Source of the DNA: Acetobacteraceae bacterium
GTDB lineage: Bacteria > Pseudomonadota > Alphaproteobacteria > Acetobacterales > Acetobacteraceae
Length of the DNA: 64,000 nucleotides
Assembly: GCA_021732665.1 (NCBI GenBank)
Contig: JAKFUL010000003.1
Coordinates: 1 to 64,000 of the forward strand
Direction of reading: 5' to 3'
Position numbers and translations under genes: made by a program
Notes under the pieces: model-generated
Told to the model about the DNA's origin: nothing
What the model saw: the letters and a program-made list of their open reading frames with translations, nothing else
The model's database searches: none
Shown: piece by piece, positions 48,612 to 58,833 of the stretch
Position numbering within the stretch: the stretch's first letter is position 1
How the letters are laid out: each line of letters opens with the position of its first letter

Positions 48612-49243
48612 TTCGGCGGCGGCTCCTCGGCCACGGCGGCAGGATTATGCTCGATGGCCAGCGGCGCCACCCCCGGGCCCACCCATTGCTCGCTGGCCTG
48701 AACGCCCATGCTCTCGCGGTCCAGCCAGAAGCGGTTGCGGATCCGGCCCAGCCCCTCGCCCCGGCAGGTCTCGGTGATGACGACCAACTCGTTCTCGCCG
48801 GGGCGGGAGACCAGGCGGCATTGCAGGGTCACGCCGAAGCGCATGCCGGCGGGGTCGCGGCTGGCGGTCATCAAATCCACCACTCGCCGCGCATCGGCGC
48901 CGCGGGCAAGCAGGGAAGCGGGCTCGGCCAGCGGGTCGGGGCCGTCGAAGCGCGTGGCGGTGAGCATCATCGGCAGGCCGGAGGTCGCGACCACGCGCAC
49001 CCCGTCCGTCGCCACCACCACCCCCGCGCGGGTGCGCCACATGCGGCGTTCGCCCTGCTGCGAGATCAGCCGGGCATCGGCGCCGCGGCGGCCCTGGGCC
49101 AGGCGCAGGACGGGGCCATCGGGCTCGCCCTCATCCTCCTCGGCCAAGGGGCCGCCGGCGAACCAGCGGGCGGGGTCCAGGCTGGAATCGGTGCCGCAGG
49201 CGGCCAGGGCAAGCAGCAGCAGCAGCGGGGCGGTGAGGCGCAT
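48608..49243 (-). CDS. YjbF-like lipoprotein
   Basis: The 211-residue product has a lipoprotein signal (MRLTAPLLLLLALAAC) with lipobox LAAC and a beta-rich mature part with RMWRTRAGVVVATDGVRVVATSGLP, typical of the YjbF/GfcB lipoproteins of group-4 capsule type gene sets. No capsule genes are adjacent, so the family call is moderate. The start at 49243 is fixed by the signal peptide. Divergent from addB with 90 bases between. Confidence 0.7.
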   Translation of the reverse strand: MRLTAPLLLLLALAACGTDSSLDPARWFAGGPLAEEDEGEPDGPVLRLAQGRRGADARLISQQGERRMWRTRAGVVVATDGVRVVATSGLPMMLTATRFDGPDPLAEPASLLARGADARRVVDLMTASRDPAGMRFGVTLQCRLVSRPGENELVVITETCRGEGLGRIRNRFWLDRESMGVQASEQWVGPGVAPLAIEHNPAAVAEEPPPN

Positions 49244-49333
49244 GCCGCAGCCTATCCCTTTCGCGCAGGGGTTTCGACCCGATTCGCGCCCCGGCGCATT
49301 TCCGCGCGCCGCGGCTTGCGGTAGGATCAATTC

Positions 49334-52300
49334 GTGCGCATCCACAGCATTCCGCCGGGCATCCCCTTCCTGCCGGCCCTGGCGGCGGGCATTCGCGCCC
49401 GGCTTCCTTCGCCCGAGGCGCTGGCCCGCGCCACCCTACTGCTGCCGACAAGGCGCAGCGCCCGCGCGCTGCGGGCGGAGTTCCTCCCGGCGGGCGAGGG
49501 TGCCGGGCTGCTGCCCCGCATGCGCGCGCTCGCCGGCCTTTCCACCGAGGATGCCGATGAGCTGAGCCTGCCCGCGCTGCTGGAACTGCCGCCGGCGGTG
49601 GAACCCCTGCGCCGCCAGGGCGTGCTGGCCGACCTCGTGCTGCGCTTCCCGCCCCGCGGCGGCGGCCCGCGCTCACCCGAGCATGCCTGGTCCCTGGCCG
49701 GCGACCTGGCCGCGCTGCTCGACGAAATCGCGCTGGAGGAGCCGGACATGGCGCTGCTGCGCCGGCCCGGCGATCTGGCCGAGGCCTGGATGGCCCGGCT
49801 TGAGGCGCTGGTGGAGGGCGAACTGGCCCAGCATTGGCAGATCACCACCCTGTTCCTGCGCGGCGTGGTGCGGGAATGGCAGGGCTGGCTGGAGGCGCAG
49901 GAGCTGCTGGATATCGGCCTGCGCCGCGTCCTCGCCCTGACCACCCAGGCCGATGCCTGGGCGAACAACCCGCCGGCCGAGATGGTGGTGGCGGCCGGCA
50001 TCGGCACCGGCGGCACCATCCCCGCGGCCGCCCTGCTGCTGCGCGTGGTGGCCAGCCGCCTGCCACAGGGTTTCGTGGTGCTGCATGCCGAGGACCCCGC
50101 CACCGCGACCCTGCCCCCCGAGGCGCTGGACGAGGCGCCGAGCCACCCCTTTCATGGCCAGCGCCGGCTGCTGCGGCTGATGGGCGCACCGCCCGGCCCC
50201 TTCCCGGCCTGGGCGGAAACCCCCGCGCCGCCGCCACGCGCCGCCCTGCTGGGCCAGGCCATGCGCCCGGCCAGCGCGCTCAGCGCCTGGCATTCGCGCC
50301 GCCCCGACGCGATGCTGCCGGCGCTGGAAAACCTCTCCGCCCAGACCGCCGCCGATGCCGAGGCTGAGGCGCGCGCCATCGCCCTGCTGCTGCGCGAGGC
50401 TTTGGAGAGCGCCGGCACCGCCGCGCTGGTCACGCCCGACCGCGACCTGGCCCGGCGCACCGCCGCCGCCTTGAGCCGGCATGGCATCGAGGCCGAGGAC
50501 AGCGCCGGCCAACAGCTGGGCCTGAGCGGGGCCGGAATCTTCCTCCGGCTGGTGGCGGCGATGCCGGCGGCGCGGTTCGGGCCGGTGGCGACGCTGTCCG
50601 TCCTGAAACACCCGACCTGCGCCGGCGGGTGGGAGCGTGGCGCCTGGCTGGAGGCGACGCGGCGGCTGGAGCTGGACTGGCGTGGCCCGCGCCCGGAGCA
50701 TGGGCTGGCCGGGCTGCGCGCCGCCGCGCGAAAGGCCGATACCGCATTGCTCGACAGGCTGGAGGCCGCGACCGCCCCTTTCACCGCGCTGTTCGAGGCC
50801 GCGGCCCAGCCGCCGGCAGCGCTGCTCGCTGCCATGCTGGAGGCGGCGGAGAATCTTGCGGCCACCGCCGAACTGCCCGGCGGCCTCGCGCTCTATGCCG
50901 GCGAGGAGGGCGAGGCGCTGGCCAACCACCTCGCCGACATGGATGGCGCCTTCGGCGAATTGCCGCCGATCGCGCCGCGCGCCTTCCTGGCGCTGTTCGA
51001 GGGCGCCCTGGCGCAGGGCGTGGCGCGCCGGCCGCGCAGCCGCTCGGCCCATCCGCGCGTGGCCATACTCGGCCTGCTGGAAGCGCGGCTTTTGCATTTC
51101 GACCGGGTGATCCTGGGCGGATTGGACGAAGCCGTCTGGCCGCTGGCCACCGATTCCGGCCCCTGGATGGGCCGGCCCATGCGCCAGCGCTTCGGCCTGC
51201 CGCTGCCCGAAATCCGCATCGGCAGCGTGGCGGCGGATTTCCTGCTGACGGCGGTGAGCGGGCGCGAGGTGATCCTCTCCCGCGCCAATCGCCGCGGCGG
51301 CTCGCCCACCGTGCCGGCGCGCTGGCTGACCCGGCTCTCCACGCTGCTGCGCGGCCAGACCAGCCTGGCCTTCCCCGATGGCCTGGCCCTGCCGCGCAAC
51401 GCCGCGTTGAATTGGGTGGCGGCGCTGGACCAGCCGGCCGAGGCCCTGCCGCCCGCCGCGCGCCCCCGGCCGCGCCCGCCGCTGGCCGCCCGGCCGCGGG
51501 AAATCTCCGTCACCGACGTGGCGCTGCTGATTGCCGATCCCTACGCCTATTACGCCCGTCGGATCCTGAAGCTGCGGCTGCTGGAGCCGCTGGAGGTCGA
51601 TCTCGGCGCCCGCGAATATGGCGACATGGTGCATGCCGCCATGCGCGGCTTTGTCGCGACCCTGCCGCCCGGCGCAGGCCTGCCGACCGACGCGCCCATG
51701 CTGTGGCAAAAGGCGATGGCGGCGGCGCTGGAGGAGGCGGCGCTGCGCCCCGCGCTCACCGCCTTCTGGCGCCCGCGGCTGGAGCGCATCGGCGAATTCG
51801 TGCTGCAGACCGAGGCCGCCCGGCGCGCCATCAACCCTGTGCTGCGCAGCCATGTCGAGCGCGAGGCCAGGGCGGTGATCTCCGGCGTCACCCTGCATGG
51901 CCGCGCCGACCGGCTGGATGAGCTGCCGCGCGGCGGGCTGCTGATCCTGGACTACAAGACCGGCGCGCTGCCCTCGGCGAAAAACGTGCTGAACGGCACC
52001 GCGCCGCAACTGCCGCTGGAAGCGCTGCTGGCCGACCAATCCGGCTTCAGGGGGGTGACTGGCGTGCCCTCGGCCCTGGAATACTGGCGGCTTGCCGGTG
52101 GCGAGCCGGCCGGCCAGGTGATGGCGCTGGAGGGCGTGACAGAATTGCTCGCCCTGGCCGAGGAGGGTTTCGACCGGCTCGCCAAGGAATTCCTGCGCGG
52201 CAGCCGGGCCTTTGCCGCCCGGCCGGATCCGGGGCGGGTTTCGCTCAACACCGATTACGACCACCTCGCCCGCCGCGCCGAATGGGAGGTGGAGACTTGA
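49334..52300 (+). CDS. addB: Double-strand break repair protein AddB
   Basis: AddB pairs with AddA to process double-strand DNA ends for RecA. The 988-residue product has a degenerate helicase-like N-terminus (LLPTRRSARALRAEF, no Walker A, as in alphaproteobacterial AddB) and a C-terminal PD-(D/E)XK nuclease with GRADRLDELPRGGLLILDYKTG (Asp-Tyr-Lys at 873-875). Cysteines that hold a 4Fe-4S cluster in Gram-positive AddB are absent here: the equivalent stretch reads PYAYYARRILK. The GTG at 49334 opens the frame; the stop overlaps the addA TTG (TTGA). Confidence 0.93.
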   Translation: MRIHSIPPGIPFLPALAAGIRARLPSPEALARATLLLPTRRSARALRAEFLPAGEGAGLLPRMRALAGLSTEDADELSLPALLELPPAVEPLRRQGVLADLVLRFPPRGGGPRSPEHAWSLAGDLAALLDEIALEEPDMALLRRPGDLAEAWMARLEALVEGELAQHWQITTLFLRGVVREWQGWLEAQELLDIGLRRVLALTTQADAWANNPPAEMVVAAGIGTGGTIPAAALLLRVVASRLPQGFVVLHAEDPATATLPPEALDEAPSHPFHGQRRLLRLMGAPPGPFPAWAETPAPPPRAALLGQAMRPASALSAWHSRRPDAMLPALENLSAQTAADAEAEARAIALLLREALESAGTAALVTPDRDLARRTAAALSRHGIEAEDSAGQQLGLSGAGIFLRLVAAMPAARFGPVATLSVLKHPTCAGGWERGAWLEATRRLELDWRGPRPEHGLAGLRAAARKADTALLDRLEAATAPFTALFEAAAQPPAALLAAMLEAAENLAATAELPGGLALYAGEEGEALANHLADMDGAFGELPPIAPRAFLALFEGALAQGVARRPRSRSAHPRVAILGLLEARLLHFDRVILGGLDEAVWPLATDSGPWMGRPMRQRFGLPLPEIRIGSVAADFLLTAVSGREVILSRANRRGGSPTVPARWLTRLSTLLRGQTSLAFPDGLALPRNAALNWVAALDQPAEALPPAARPRPRPPLAARPREISVTDVALLIADPYAYYARRILKLRLLEPLEVDLGAREYGDMVHAAMRGFVATLPPGAGLPTDAPMLWQKAMAAALEEAALRPALTAFWRPRLERIGEFVLQTEAARRAINPVLRSHVEREARAVISGVTLHGRADRLDELPRGGLLILDYKTGALPSAKNVLNGTAPQLPLEALLADQSGFRGVTGVPSALEYWRLAGGEPAGQVMALEGVTELLALAEEGFDRLAKEFLRGSRAFAARPDPGRVSLNTDYDHLARRAEWEVET

Positions 52301-55300
52301 CCCCCGCGCAGCGCGCCGAAGCGCAGCAGGCCCGCGCCTCCGACCCCACGGCCTCGGCCTGGGTTTCGGCCTCCGCGGGCTCGGGCAAGACCAAGCTGCT
52401 GACGGACCGGGTGCTGCGGCTGCTGCTGGCCGGCACCCGCCCGAATCGCATCCTGTGCCTGACCTTCACCAAGGCGGCGGCGGCGGAGATGGTGGTGCGG
52501 CTGAACGCGGCACTGGGCGATTGGGCGGTGTTCGACGATGCGGCTTTGGCGGGGGCGCTGACCCGGCTGCTGGGCCATCCGCCCAGCCCGGCCGAGGCGC
52601 AGCTGGCGCGTTCGCTCTTCGCCACGGTGCTGGAACTGCCCGGCGGCATGCGGATTTCCACCATTCACGCCTTTTGCCAGACGCTGCTGCGCGCCTTCCC
52701 GCTCGAGGCGGCGCTGCCGCCGCAATTCGCCGTGCTGGAGCAGCGCGACGGCGCGGCGGCGCTGGGCGAGGCGCGTGAGGAGGTGCTGGGCGAGGCGGTG
52801 GGCGGCACGGCCCTGGCGGCGCTGGCCGGGCTGATTTCGGCCGACCGGTTTTCCGGCCTGAGCGAGGAGCTGGCGGGCGAGGCGCAGGCGCTGCGCCGGG
52901 CGATCGACCATGCCGGGGTGGAGGGGCTGCTGGCCCGGCTGGCCCGCGCGCTGGGTGCGGCGGAGGATGCGGCGGCGGAGATCGCGCTGGCCTGCACGCC
53001 GCTGGACGAGGGCCTGCTGGCGCGGGCCGCGGGCATCCTCGCCCTGGGCAGCGAGAAGACCGACCAGCCCTGCGGCGCCGCCCTGCGCAAATTCCTGACG
53101 CTGCCAGGCTCGCTTCGCCACACCGGCTACGAGGATTGGAAGGCGCTGCTGCTGACCAAGGATGGCGAACCGCGCAAATCCTACGCCACCCAGAAATGCG
53201 GCGCCGGCCAGGGTTTCGCGCAGGACACGCTGCTGCGCGAGGCCCTGCGCGTGCAGGAACACGCCAGGCGCATCTGTGCCGCCAACATGGTCTCGGCCAC
53301 CCGCGCCCTGCTGCTGCTGGCCGCCCCGGTGCTGGATGCCTATGCGGAGGGCAAGGCCCGCAGCGGCGCGCTGGATTTCGACGACCTGATCGCCGCCACC
53401 CAGAATCTGCTGCGCGACCCCGGCAGCGCCTGGGTGTTGTTCAAGTTGGACAGCGGGCTGGATCACGTCCTGCTGGACGAGGCGCAGGACAGCAATCCCG
53501 AGCAATGGGGCATCGTGCGCGCGCTGACCGGCGAATTCTTCGCCGGCGAAGGCGCGCGGGAGGCGGCCCGGTCGATCTTCGCGGTGGGTGACCAGAAGCA
53601 GTCGATCTACGCGTTCCAGGGCGCCGACCCGCGCGGTTTTTCTGAAGGCCGGGCACATTTCGGAAACGCCGTCGCCCTGGCGGAAAAGCGCTTCGAGGAT
53701 GTCTCGCTGGAGGTTTCCTTCCGCTCGACGCCGGCGGTGCTGGGGCTGGTGGATGCGGTCTTCGCCGGCTCCGCCCGCCCCGGCGTGGCGGACGACGCCG
53801 CCCTGCGCCACCTGCCGCATCGCGCCGGTGCCGCGGGGCTGGTCGAGCTTTGGCCGCTGCAACGCGCCGGCACCGCCGCAGCACCCGATCCCTGGGTGCT
53901 GAACGACGACGAGGGCGAGGCCGAGGGCAACCCGCAGGCCCGCCTGGCCCGCGCCCTGGCCCGGCGCATCCGCCACATGCTGGATCACGAAACCCTGCCG
54001 GCACGGGCCGACGGGCCGGACCAGCCTTCCGGGCGCAGGATACGGCCCGACGACATCCTCATCCTGGTGCGCAAGCGCAATGCGCTTACCCGGCTGATCA
54101 TCCGCGAGCTGAAACAGGCGGAGGTGCCGGTGGGGGGCCTGGACCGCATCGCCCTGACCGCGCAGCTGGGCGTGCAGGACATGCTGGCCCTGCTGGATGT
54201 GCTGCTGCTGCCCGGCGATGACCTGCAACTGGCCGCGCTGCTGAAATCGCCGCTGGTGGGATTGTCGGAGGAGGCGCTGTTCCAGCTCGCCCATGGCCGC
54301 GCGGGCTCGCTGCATGCGGCGCTGATGGCGCATCGCGGCGGTGCGGGGGAATTCGCCCATGCCGCGGAGTGGCTGGCGCTCTGGGCCACGCGCGCCGATC
54401 GCGGCACGCCGCATGCGCTGCTCGCGCGGCTCTATGGCGAGGACGGCGCCCGCGCCCGGCTGCTTGCCAGGCTGGGGCCGGATGCGGCGGATGGGCTGGA
54501 CGAGCTGCTCAACGCCGCTTTGGCCTTCGAGGCACGCCACCCGCCCGGGCTGCAAGGATTTCTCCACTGGCTGCGCGCCGGCGGCGCCGAGATCAAGCGC
54601 GATGCCGAGGCCAGCGGCGGCCTGGTGCGGATCATGACCGTGCACGGCGCCAAGGGCTTGCAGGCCCCTATCGTCATCCTGCCCGACACCACGGGGCGCA
54701 GGCGGGCCGATTCCGGGCTGCGCTGGCTGGAGGACCCGGCCGGCGGGCCGCCCCTGCCGCTCTGGGCGCCGCGGGCCGAGAAGCCGGTGCCCGCCGCCGC
54801 CGCGGCCCTCGCCCTGGCCGAGCGCGAGCGGGCGCAGGAGGAGGAGAACCGCCTGCTCTATGTGGCGCTGACCCGGGCCGAAGACCGGCTGCTGGTCTGC
54901 GGCTGGGTGCGCGACAAGCCCGCCGCCACCGACTGGTACAGCCAGATCGCCGAGGGCTTTTCGGCGCTGGCCGCCCGCGGCCGCCCCTTCGACCCGGCAG
55001 GGTTCGGCGCCGCGCCGGATGGGTTCGATGGCGAGCTTCTCTGGCTGGAAACGCCGCAGAGCGAGGCGCCGAAATCCGACAAGCCGCGCGCCGAGGCGCG
55101 CGAGGCCGGCCTGCCCGAATGGGTCGCCCGGCCGGCGCCCACCGAACAGGGGCAGGACAGCCTTGCCCCCTCCTCGCTGCTCGATGAGGAAACCGGCCCG
55201 CCCGCCGCCGCCCCGCATGCGCCGGCCGACCCGCGCGGGCTGCGCTTTCGGCGCGGCCGGCTGATCCATGCCCTGTTGCAGCATTTGCCGGCGCTGCCCG

Positions 55301-55743
55301 GCCCGGCGCGGGCCTCGGCCGCCGCCCGCTTCCTCGGCCGGCCCGGCTTCGGCCTGGCGCCCGAGACCCGCGGTGAATTGATCGCCGAGGTGATGGCGCT
55401 GCTGGAGGACCCAGGCTTCGGCCCCGCCTTCGGGCCGGAAAGCCTGGCCGAAGTGCCCATTGCCGGGCGCCTGGGCGGCCAGCTCTTCACCGGCCAGGTC
55501 GACCGGCTGCTGGTGGAACCGGCCCGGATCCTGCTCATCGATTTCAAGACCAACCGCCCGCCACCGGCCGCGGTGGACGAGGTCTCGCCCGCCTATCTCC
55601 GGCAAATGGCGGCCTATCGCGCGCTGCTGCGCCTGGCCTTTCCGGACCGGGCGGTGGAATGCGCGCTGTTGTGGACCTATGCCGGGCGAATGATGCCGCT
55701 GCCGGATGGCCTGCTGGATGCCCACGCCCCGGCGGCATCTTGA
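52297..55743 (+). CDS. addA: Double-strand break repair helicase AddA
   Basis: AddA is a UvrD-type ATP-dependent helicase with a C-terminal nuclease. The 1148-residue product has Walker A SASAGSGKTK (25-32), LCLTFTKAAAAEM, DEAQDSNPEQW (Walker B near 395), GDQKQSIYAFQGAD, LVRIMTVHGAKGLQAP, LLYVALTRAEDRLLV and the nuclease DFKTN near 1082. The TTG at 52297, inside the addB stop, is chosen because GGGAGGTGGAGAC supplies its ribosome binding site; an ATG at 52282 would put that site inside the gene. Confidence 0.94.
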   Translation: MTPAQRAEAQQARASDPTASAWVSASAGSGKTKLLTDRVLRLLLAGTRPNRILCLTFTKAAAAEMVVRLNAALGDWAVFDDAALAGALTRLLGHPPSPAEAQLARSLFATVLELPGGMRISTIHAFCQTLLRAFPLEAALPPQFAVLEQRDGAAALGEAREEVLGEAVGGTALAALAGLISADRFSGLSEELAGEAQALRRAIDHAGVEGLLARLARALGAAEDAAAEIALACTPLDEGLLARAAGILALGSEKTDQPCGAALRKFLTLPGSLRHTGYEDWKALLLTKDGEPRKSYATQKCGAGQGFAQDTLLREALRVQEHARRICAANMVSATRALLLLAAPVLDAYAEGKARSGALDFDDLIAATQNLLRDPGSAWVLFKLDSGLDHVLLDEAQDSNPEQWGIVRALTGEFFAGEGAREAARSIFAVGDQKQSIYAFQGADPRGFSEGRAHFGNAVALAEKRFEDVSLEVSFRSTPAVLGLVDAVFAGSARPGVADDAALRHLPHRAGAAGLVELWPLQRAGTAAAPDPWVLNDDEGEAEGNPQARLARALARRIRHMLDHETLPARADGPDQPSGRRIRPDDILILVRKRNALTRLIIRELKQAEVPVGGLDRIALTAQLGVQDMLALLDVLLLPGDDLQLAALLKSPLVGLSEEALFQLAHGRAGSLHAALMAHRGGAGEFAHAAEWLALWATRADRGTPHALLARLYGEDGARARLLARLGPDAADGLDELLNAALAFEARHPPGLQGFLHWLRAGGAEIKRDAEASGGLVRIMTVHGAKGLQAPIVILPDTTGRRRADSGLRWLEDPAGGPPLPLWAPRAEKPVPAAAAALALAERERAQEEENRLLYVALTRAEDRLLVCGWVRDKPAATDWYSQIAEGFSALAARGRPFDPAGFGAAPDGFDGELLWLETPQSEAPKSDKPRAEAREAGLPEWVARPAPTEQGQDSLAPSSLLDEETGPPAAAPHAPADPRGLRFRRGRLIHALLQHLPALPGPARASAAARFLGRPGFGLAPETRGELIAEVMALLEDPGFGPAFGPESLAEVPIAGRLGGQLFTGQVDRLLVEPARILLIDFKTNRPPPAAVDEVSPAYLRQMAAYRALLRLAFPDRAVECALLWTYAGRMMPLPDGLLDAHAPAAS

Positions 55744-55796
55744 CCCTGGCCCCCCGGCACACGACCTTTGGCCTCAACTCTTGAAGGATGACCCCC

Positions 55797-56129
55797 ATGT
55801 CCGAACTGACCAAGGCCGTGACCGATGACAGCTTCCGCGCCGATGTCCTGGAGGCCTCTGGCCCCGTGCTTGTGGATTTCTGGGCGGAATGGTGCGGCCC
55901 CTGCCGCATGGTGGCGCCCGTGCTCGACGAGCTTGCGAAGGAATATGCCGGCAAGCTGACCATCGCGAAGGTCGATATCGACGAAAATCCGATGACGCCG
56001 AATGAATATGCGGTGCGCGGCATCCCCACCATGATCCTGTTCAAGGATGGCAAGCCGGTGGACACCAAGGTGGGCGCCATGCCCAAGGGCCAGATGAAGA
56101 GCTGGATCGCGGGCGCGATCGGCGATTAG
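55797..56129 (+). CDS. trxA: Thioredoxin
   Basis: The 110-residue product has the thioredoxin fold with [12 protein letters not shown] (Cys33, Cys36), the cis-Pro in [12 protein letters not shown] and the buried Asp27 at the usual position. It reduces protein disulphides with electrons from thioredoxin reductase. The ATG at 55797 is preferred because GAAGGA lies 8 bases before it; the ATG at 55788 overlaps that site. It follows addA by 53 bases, a gene order seen in many alphaproteobacteria. Confidence 0.96.
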   Translation: MSELTKAVTDDSFRADVLEASGPVLVDFWAEWCGPCRMVAPVLDELAKEYAGKLTIAKVDIDENPMTPNEYAVRGIPTMILFKDGKPVDTKVGAMPKGQMKSWIAGAIGD

Positions 56130-56232
56130 GCGCGGCTGCCGCCGGCGTGCAGATGGATCGGTTGCTCCGGCGGCCGGGAAAATTGCGGATGCGCCTCTGA
56201 CGGTCGCGGCGCGGCGTACCATCTGCGCCAGC

Positions 56233-57357
56233 ATGACCCCACGCCGCACCCTCCTCGCCAGCCTCGCCGCCCCCGCCCTGGCCCGGGCGCAGGAGAGCAG
56301 CACCGCCATCGCCACGGCCGCCGCCCGCTTCCGGGTGGTGAACTGGGCTACGGGTCTGCAGCACCCCTGGGGCGGCGCCTTCCTGCCCGATGGCCGGCTG
56401 CTGGTCAGCGAGAGGCCCGGACGGCTGCGGCTGGTCTCCCCCGATGGCGCGGCCTCGGCCCCGCTGGCCGGCGGGCCTGTTGTCGAGGCGCAAGGCCAGG
56501 GCGGGCTGCTCGATGTGGCGCTGGCGCCGGATTTTTCCTCGTCGCGCCACATCTGGCTCAGCACCGCCACCGCCATCCCCGGCGGCGTGGTCACGCGGCT
56601 TTGGCGGGCGGAATTCACCCCCGGCGGCCTGGCCAACCTCACCGCCGTGCTGGATGCCACCCCGGCCCAGGCGCGCGGGCGGTTGCATTATGGCGGCCGC
56701 ATCGCCTTCAGCCCGGATGGGCAATACCTCTTCCTCACCACCGGCGAACGCAACGAGGTGCGGGAGCGGGCGCAATCCCTCGGCGACCTGGCGGGCAAGG
56801 TGCTGCGGCTGACCGCGCGGGGCGAGGTGCCGCGCGACAACCCCTTCGTGGGGCGGGAGGGTGCCAGGCCGGAAATCTGGAGCCTGGGCCATCGCAACCC
56901 GCAGGGCATTGCCTTCAACCCGGCCACCGGCACCTTGTTCGCCGCTGAGTTCGGACCGCTCGGCGGCGATGAGCTGAACATCATCAGGCCGGGGCGCAAT
57001 TACGGCTGGCCGCTTATCACCCATGGCCGGAACTATATCGGCACGCGCATCAGCGAGGCGACCAGCGCGCCGGGCTTCGAGGACCCGCTGCGCGCCTGGG
57101 TGCCGGCGATCAGCCCCTCGGGCCTGACCTTCGGCGCGGGCGGGGCCTTCCCGGGCTGGCGCGGCAGCGCCTTCCTCGGCTGCCTCAACCCGCCCGGCCT
57201 GCTGCGCCTGCCCATGGCCGGCGACATGCCAGGGCGGGAGGAACGCATGCTGGAGGGCAAGTCGCGCATCCGCCATATGCTGTTCGATGCGGCGGGCCTG
57301 GCCTATTTGCTGGTGGATGACCGCGTCGGCGGCATCCTGCGGCTGGAGCCGGCCTGA
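56233..57357 (+). CDS. PQQ-type soluble sugar dehydrogenase (Asd/YliI-like)
   Basis: The 374-residue product has a signal sequence (MTPRRTLLASLAAPALARAQ) and the six-bladed propeller repeats GGAFLPDGRLLVSERPGRLR, GGRIAFSPDGQYLFLTTGERNE, EIWSLGHRNPQGIAFNPATG and GDELNIIRPGRNYGWP, matching the soluble glucose/aldose sugar dehydrogenase family. It would oxidise aldoses in the periplasm with PQQ and Ca2+. The Arg in GHRNPQG is a conserved PQQ ligand. The stop lies one base from the stop of convergent serA. No PQQ synthesis genes are in the window. Confidence 0.9.
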   Translation: MTPRRTLLASLAAPALARAQESSTAIATAAARFRVVNWATGLQHPWGGAFLPDGRLLVSERPGRLRLVSPDGAASAPLAGGPVVEAQGQGGLLDVALAPDFSSSRHIWLSTATAIPGGVVTRLWRAEFTPGGLANLTAVLDATPAQARGRLHYGGRIAFSPDGQYLFLTTGERNEVRERAQSLGDLAGKVLRLTARGEVPRDNPFVGREGARPEIWSLGHRNPQGIAFNPATGTLFAAEFGPLGGDELNIIRPGRNYGWPLITHGRNYIGTRISEATSAPGFEDPLRAWVPAISPSGLTFGAGGAFPGWRGSAFLGCLNPPGLLRLPMAGDMPGREERMLEGKSRIRHMLFDAAGLAYLLVDDRVGGILRLEPA

Positions 57358-57358
57358 G

Positions 57359-58600
57359 TCAGCGCTCGTACAGGATCCGGGCGCGGATGGTCCCGGGCAG
57401 CTCGCGCAGCTCTTCCAGGATCGACTTGCTGTCATGCGTGGCGGCGGCGTCCACCACCACATAGCCGACCTCGCCATCGGTCTGCAGATGCTGGCCGGCG
57501 ATGTTGATCCCGCGCGAGGCGAAGATGCGGTTGATGCCGGTCAGAATTCCCGGGACGTTGCGGTGCGAATGGATGAAGCGCACGCCGGTGGCCTGGATGG
57601 GCAGCGTCACCTGCGGGAAGTTCACGGCACCCAGCGTGCTGCCGGTGTCGGAATAATCGGCCAGCTTGGCGCTGACCTCCTGGCCGATGCGGGCCTGCGC
57701 CTCCTCGGTGCTGCCGCCGATATGCGGCGTCAGGATGACGTTCTCGATGCCCTGAAGGGGCGTGATGAAGGCCTCGCCATTCTTCGACGGTTCTTCCGGG
57801 AATACGTCGATGGCGGCACCCGCGATGTGGCCGGAGCGGAGCGCGGCCGCCAGCGCGTCTAGATCGACCACGGTGCCGCGGGCGTTGTTGATAAGAATGG
57901 CGCCGGGTTTCATCTTGGCGATCTCGGCGGCGCCGATCATGCCCTCGGTCGCCGGCGTCTCGGGCACGTGCACGGTGACGATGTCCGACCAGTGCAGCAA
58001 TTCGTCGAAGCTGGCGCAGCGGCTGGCATTGCCATGCGGCAGCTTGGAGACGATGTCCCAGTAGATCACCCGCATGCCGAAATTCTCGGCCAGCACCGAG
58101 AGCTGGCTGCCGATATTGCCGTAGCCCACGATGCCCAGGGTGCGTCCCCGCACCTCGCGGTATCCCGCGGCGCTCTTCGACCATTCGCCCTGGTGGGCGG
58201 CCACGCTTTTCGGGAAGACGCCCCGCAGCAGCATGATGATCTCGCCCATCACCAGCTCGGCCACCGAGCGGGTGTTGGAGAAGGGGGCGTTGAAGACGGC
58301 GATGCCGCGCTCGCGCGCTGCCGCGAGATCGACCTGATTGGTGCCGATGCAAAAGCAACCCACCGCCACCAGGCGGTCCGCGGCCTCCAGCACCTCGCGC
58401 GTCAGCTGGGTGCGGCTGCGAATGCCCAGGATATGGACACCTTTCAGCGCCTCGATCAGCGCCTCGCCATCCAGCGCCTTGGGCAGGCGCGTGATGGAGG
58501 CATAGCCGTGCTCCTGGAAAAGATTGACCGCGGTGTCGCTGATCCCCTCCAGCAAAAGGATCTTGATGCGGTCCTTGGACAGGGAGAGGTTGTCACTCAT
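57359..58600 (-). CDS. serA: D-3-phosphoglycerate dehydrogenase
   Basis: SerA oxidises 3-phosphoglycerate at the start of serine synthesis. The 413-residue product has the E. coli-type layout: KILLLEGISDTAVNLFQEHG, VGCFCIGTNQVDL, NAD loop LGIVGYGNIGSQLS, catalytic Arg in NNARGTVVD, Glu in AIDVFPEEP, His in TPHIGGSTEEAQ, and a C-terminal ACT domain (HRNVPGILTGINRIFASRG) for serine feedback. The ATG at 58600 starts MSDNLSLSKDRIKILLL. The 233-base gap to the P450 gene is divergent and contains no gene. Confidence 0.95.
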   Translation of the reverse strand: MSDNLSLSKDRIKILLLEGISDTAVNLFQEHGYASITRLPKALDGEALIEALKGVHILGIRSRTQLTREVLEAADRLVAVGCFCIGTNQVDLAAARERGIAVFNAPFSNTRSVAELVMGEIIMLLRGVFPKSVAAHQGEWSKSAAGYREVRGRTLGIVGYGNIGSQLSVLAENFGMRVIYWDIVSKLPHGNASRCASFDELLHWSDIVTVHVPETPATEGMIGAAEIAKMKPGAILINNARGTVVDLDALAAALRSGHIAGAAIDVFPEEPSKNGEAFITPLQGIENVILTPHIGGSTEEAQARIGQEVSAKLADYSDTGSTLGAVNFPQVTLPIQATGVRFIHSHRNVPGILTGINRIFASRGINIAGQHLQTDGEVGYVVVDAAATHDSKSILEELRELPGTIRARILYER

Positions 58601-58833
58601 GCGCGGGGTGTTGCGCGTCGAGCGGCGGCACGCAAGCCCGCCTCGCCTGCGTCGCGCGAATTCGCGATGCCTCCCATGCGCTTACCGGCTGGCAGTCTCG
58701 GGAAGCGGGCGGGAATGTCACCGACGAAGCCGCGGAGCCCGCTGCTGAAGCTGGCCCGTCCGGCCGGATGCCGCCGCTCTTCCGTCGGGACGGGGTTGGT
58801 GGCAAGCAGGGCGGTGTTCGGAGCCCTTTGTCG

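Noticed and set aside
49673-55725. Two minus-strand frames of 860-1150 codons opposite addB and addA
   Set aside because: They are antisense to clear AddAB sequences and consist of Gln/Arg/Gly-rich low-complexity translation.
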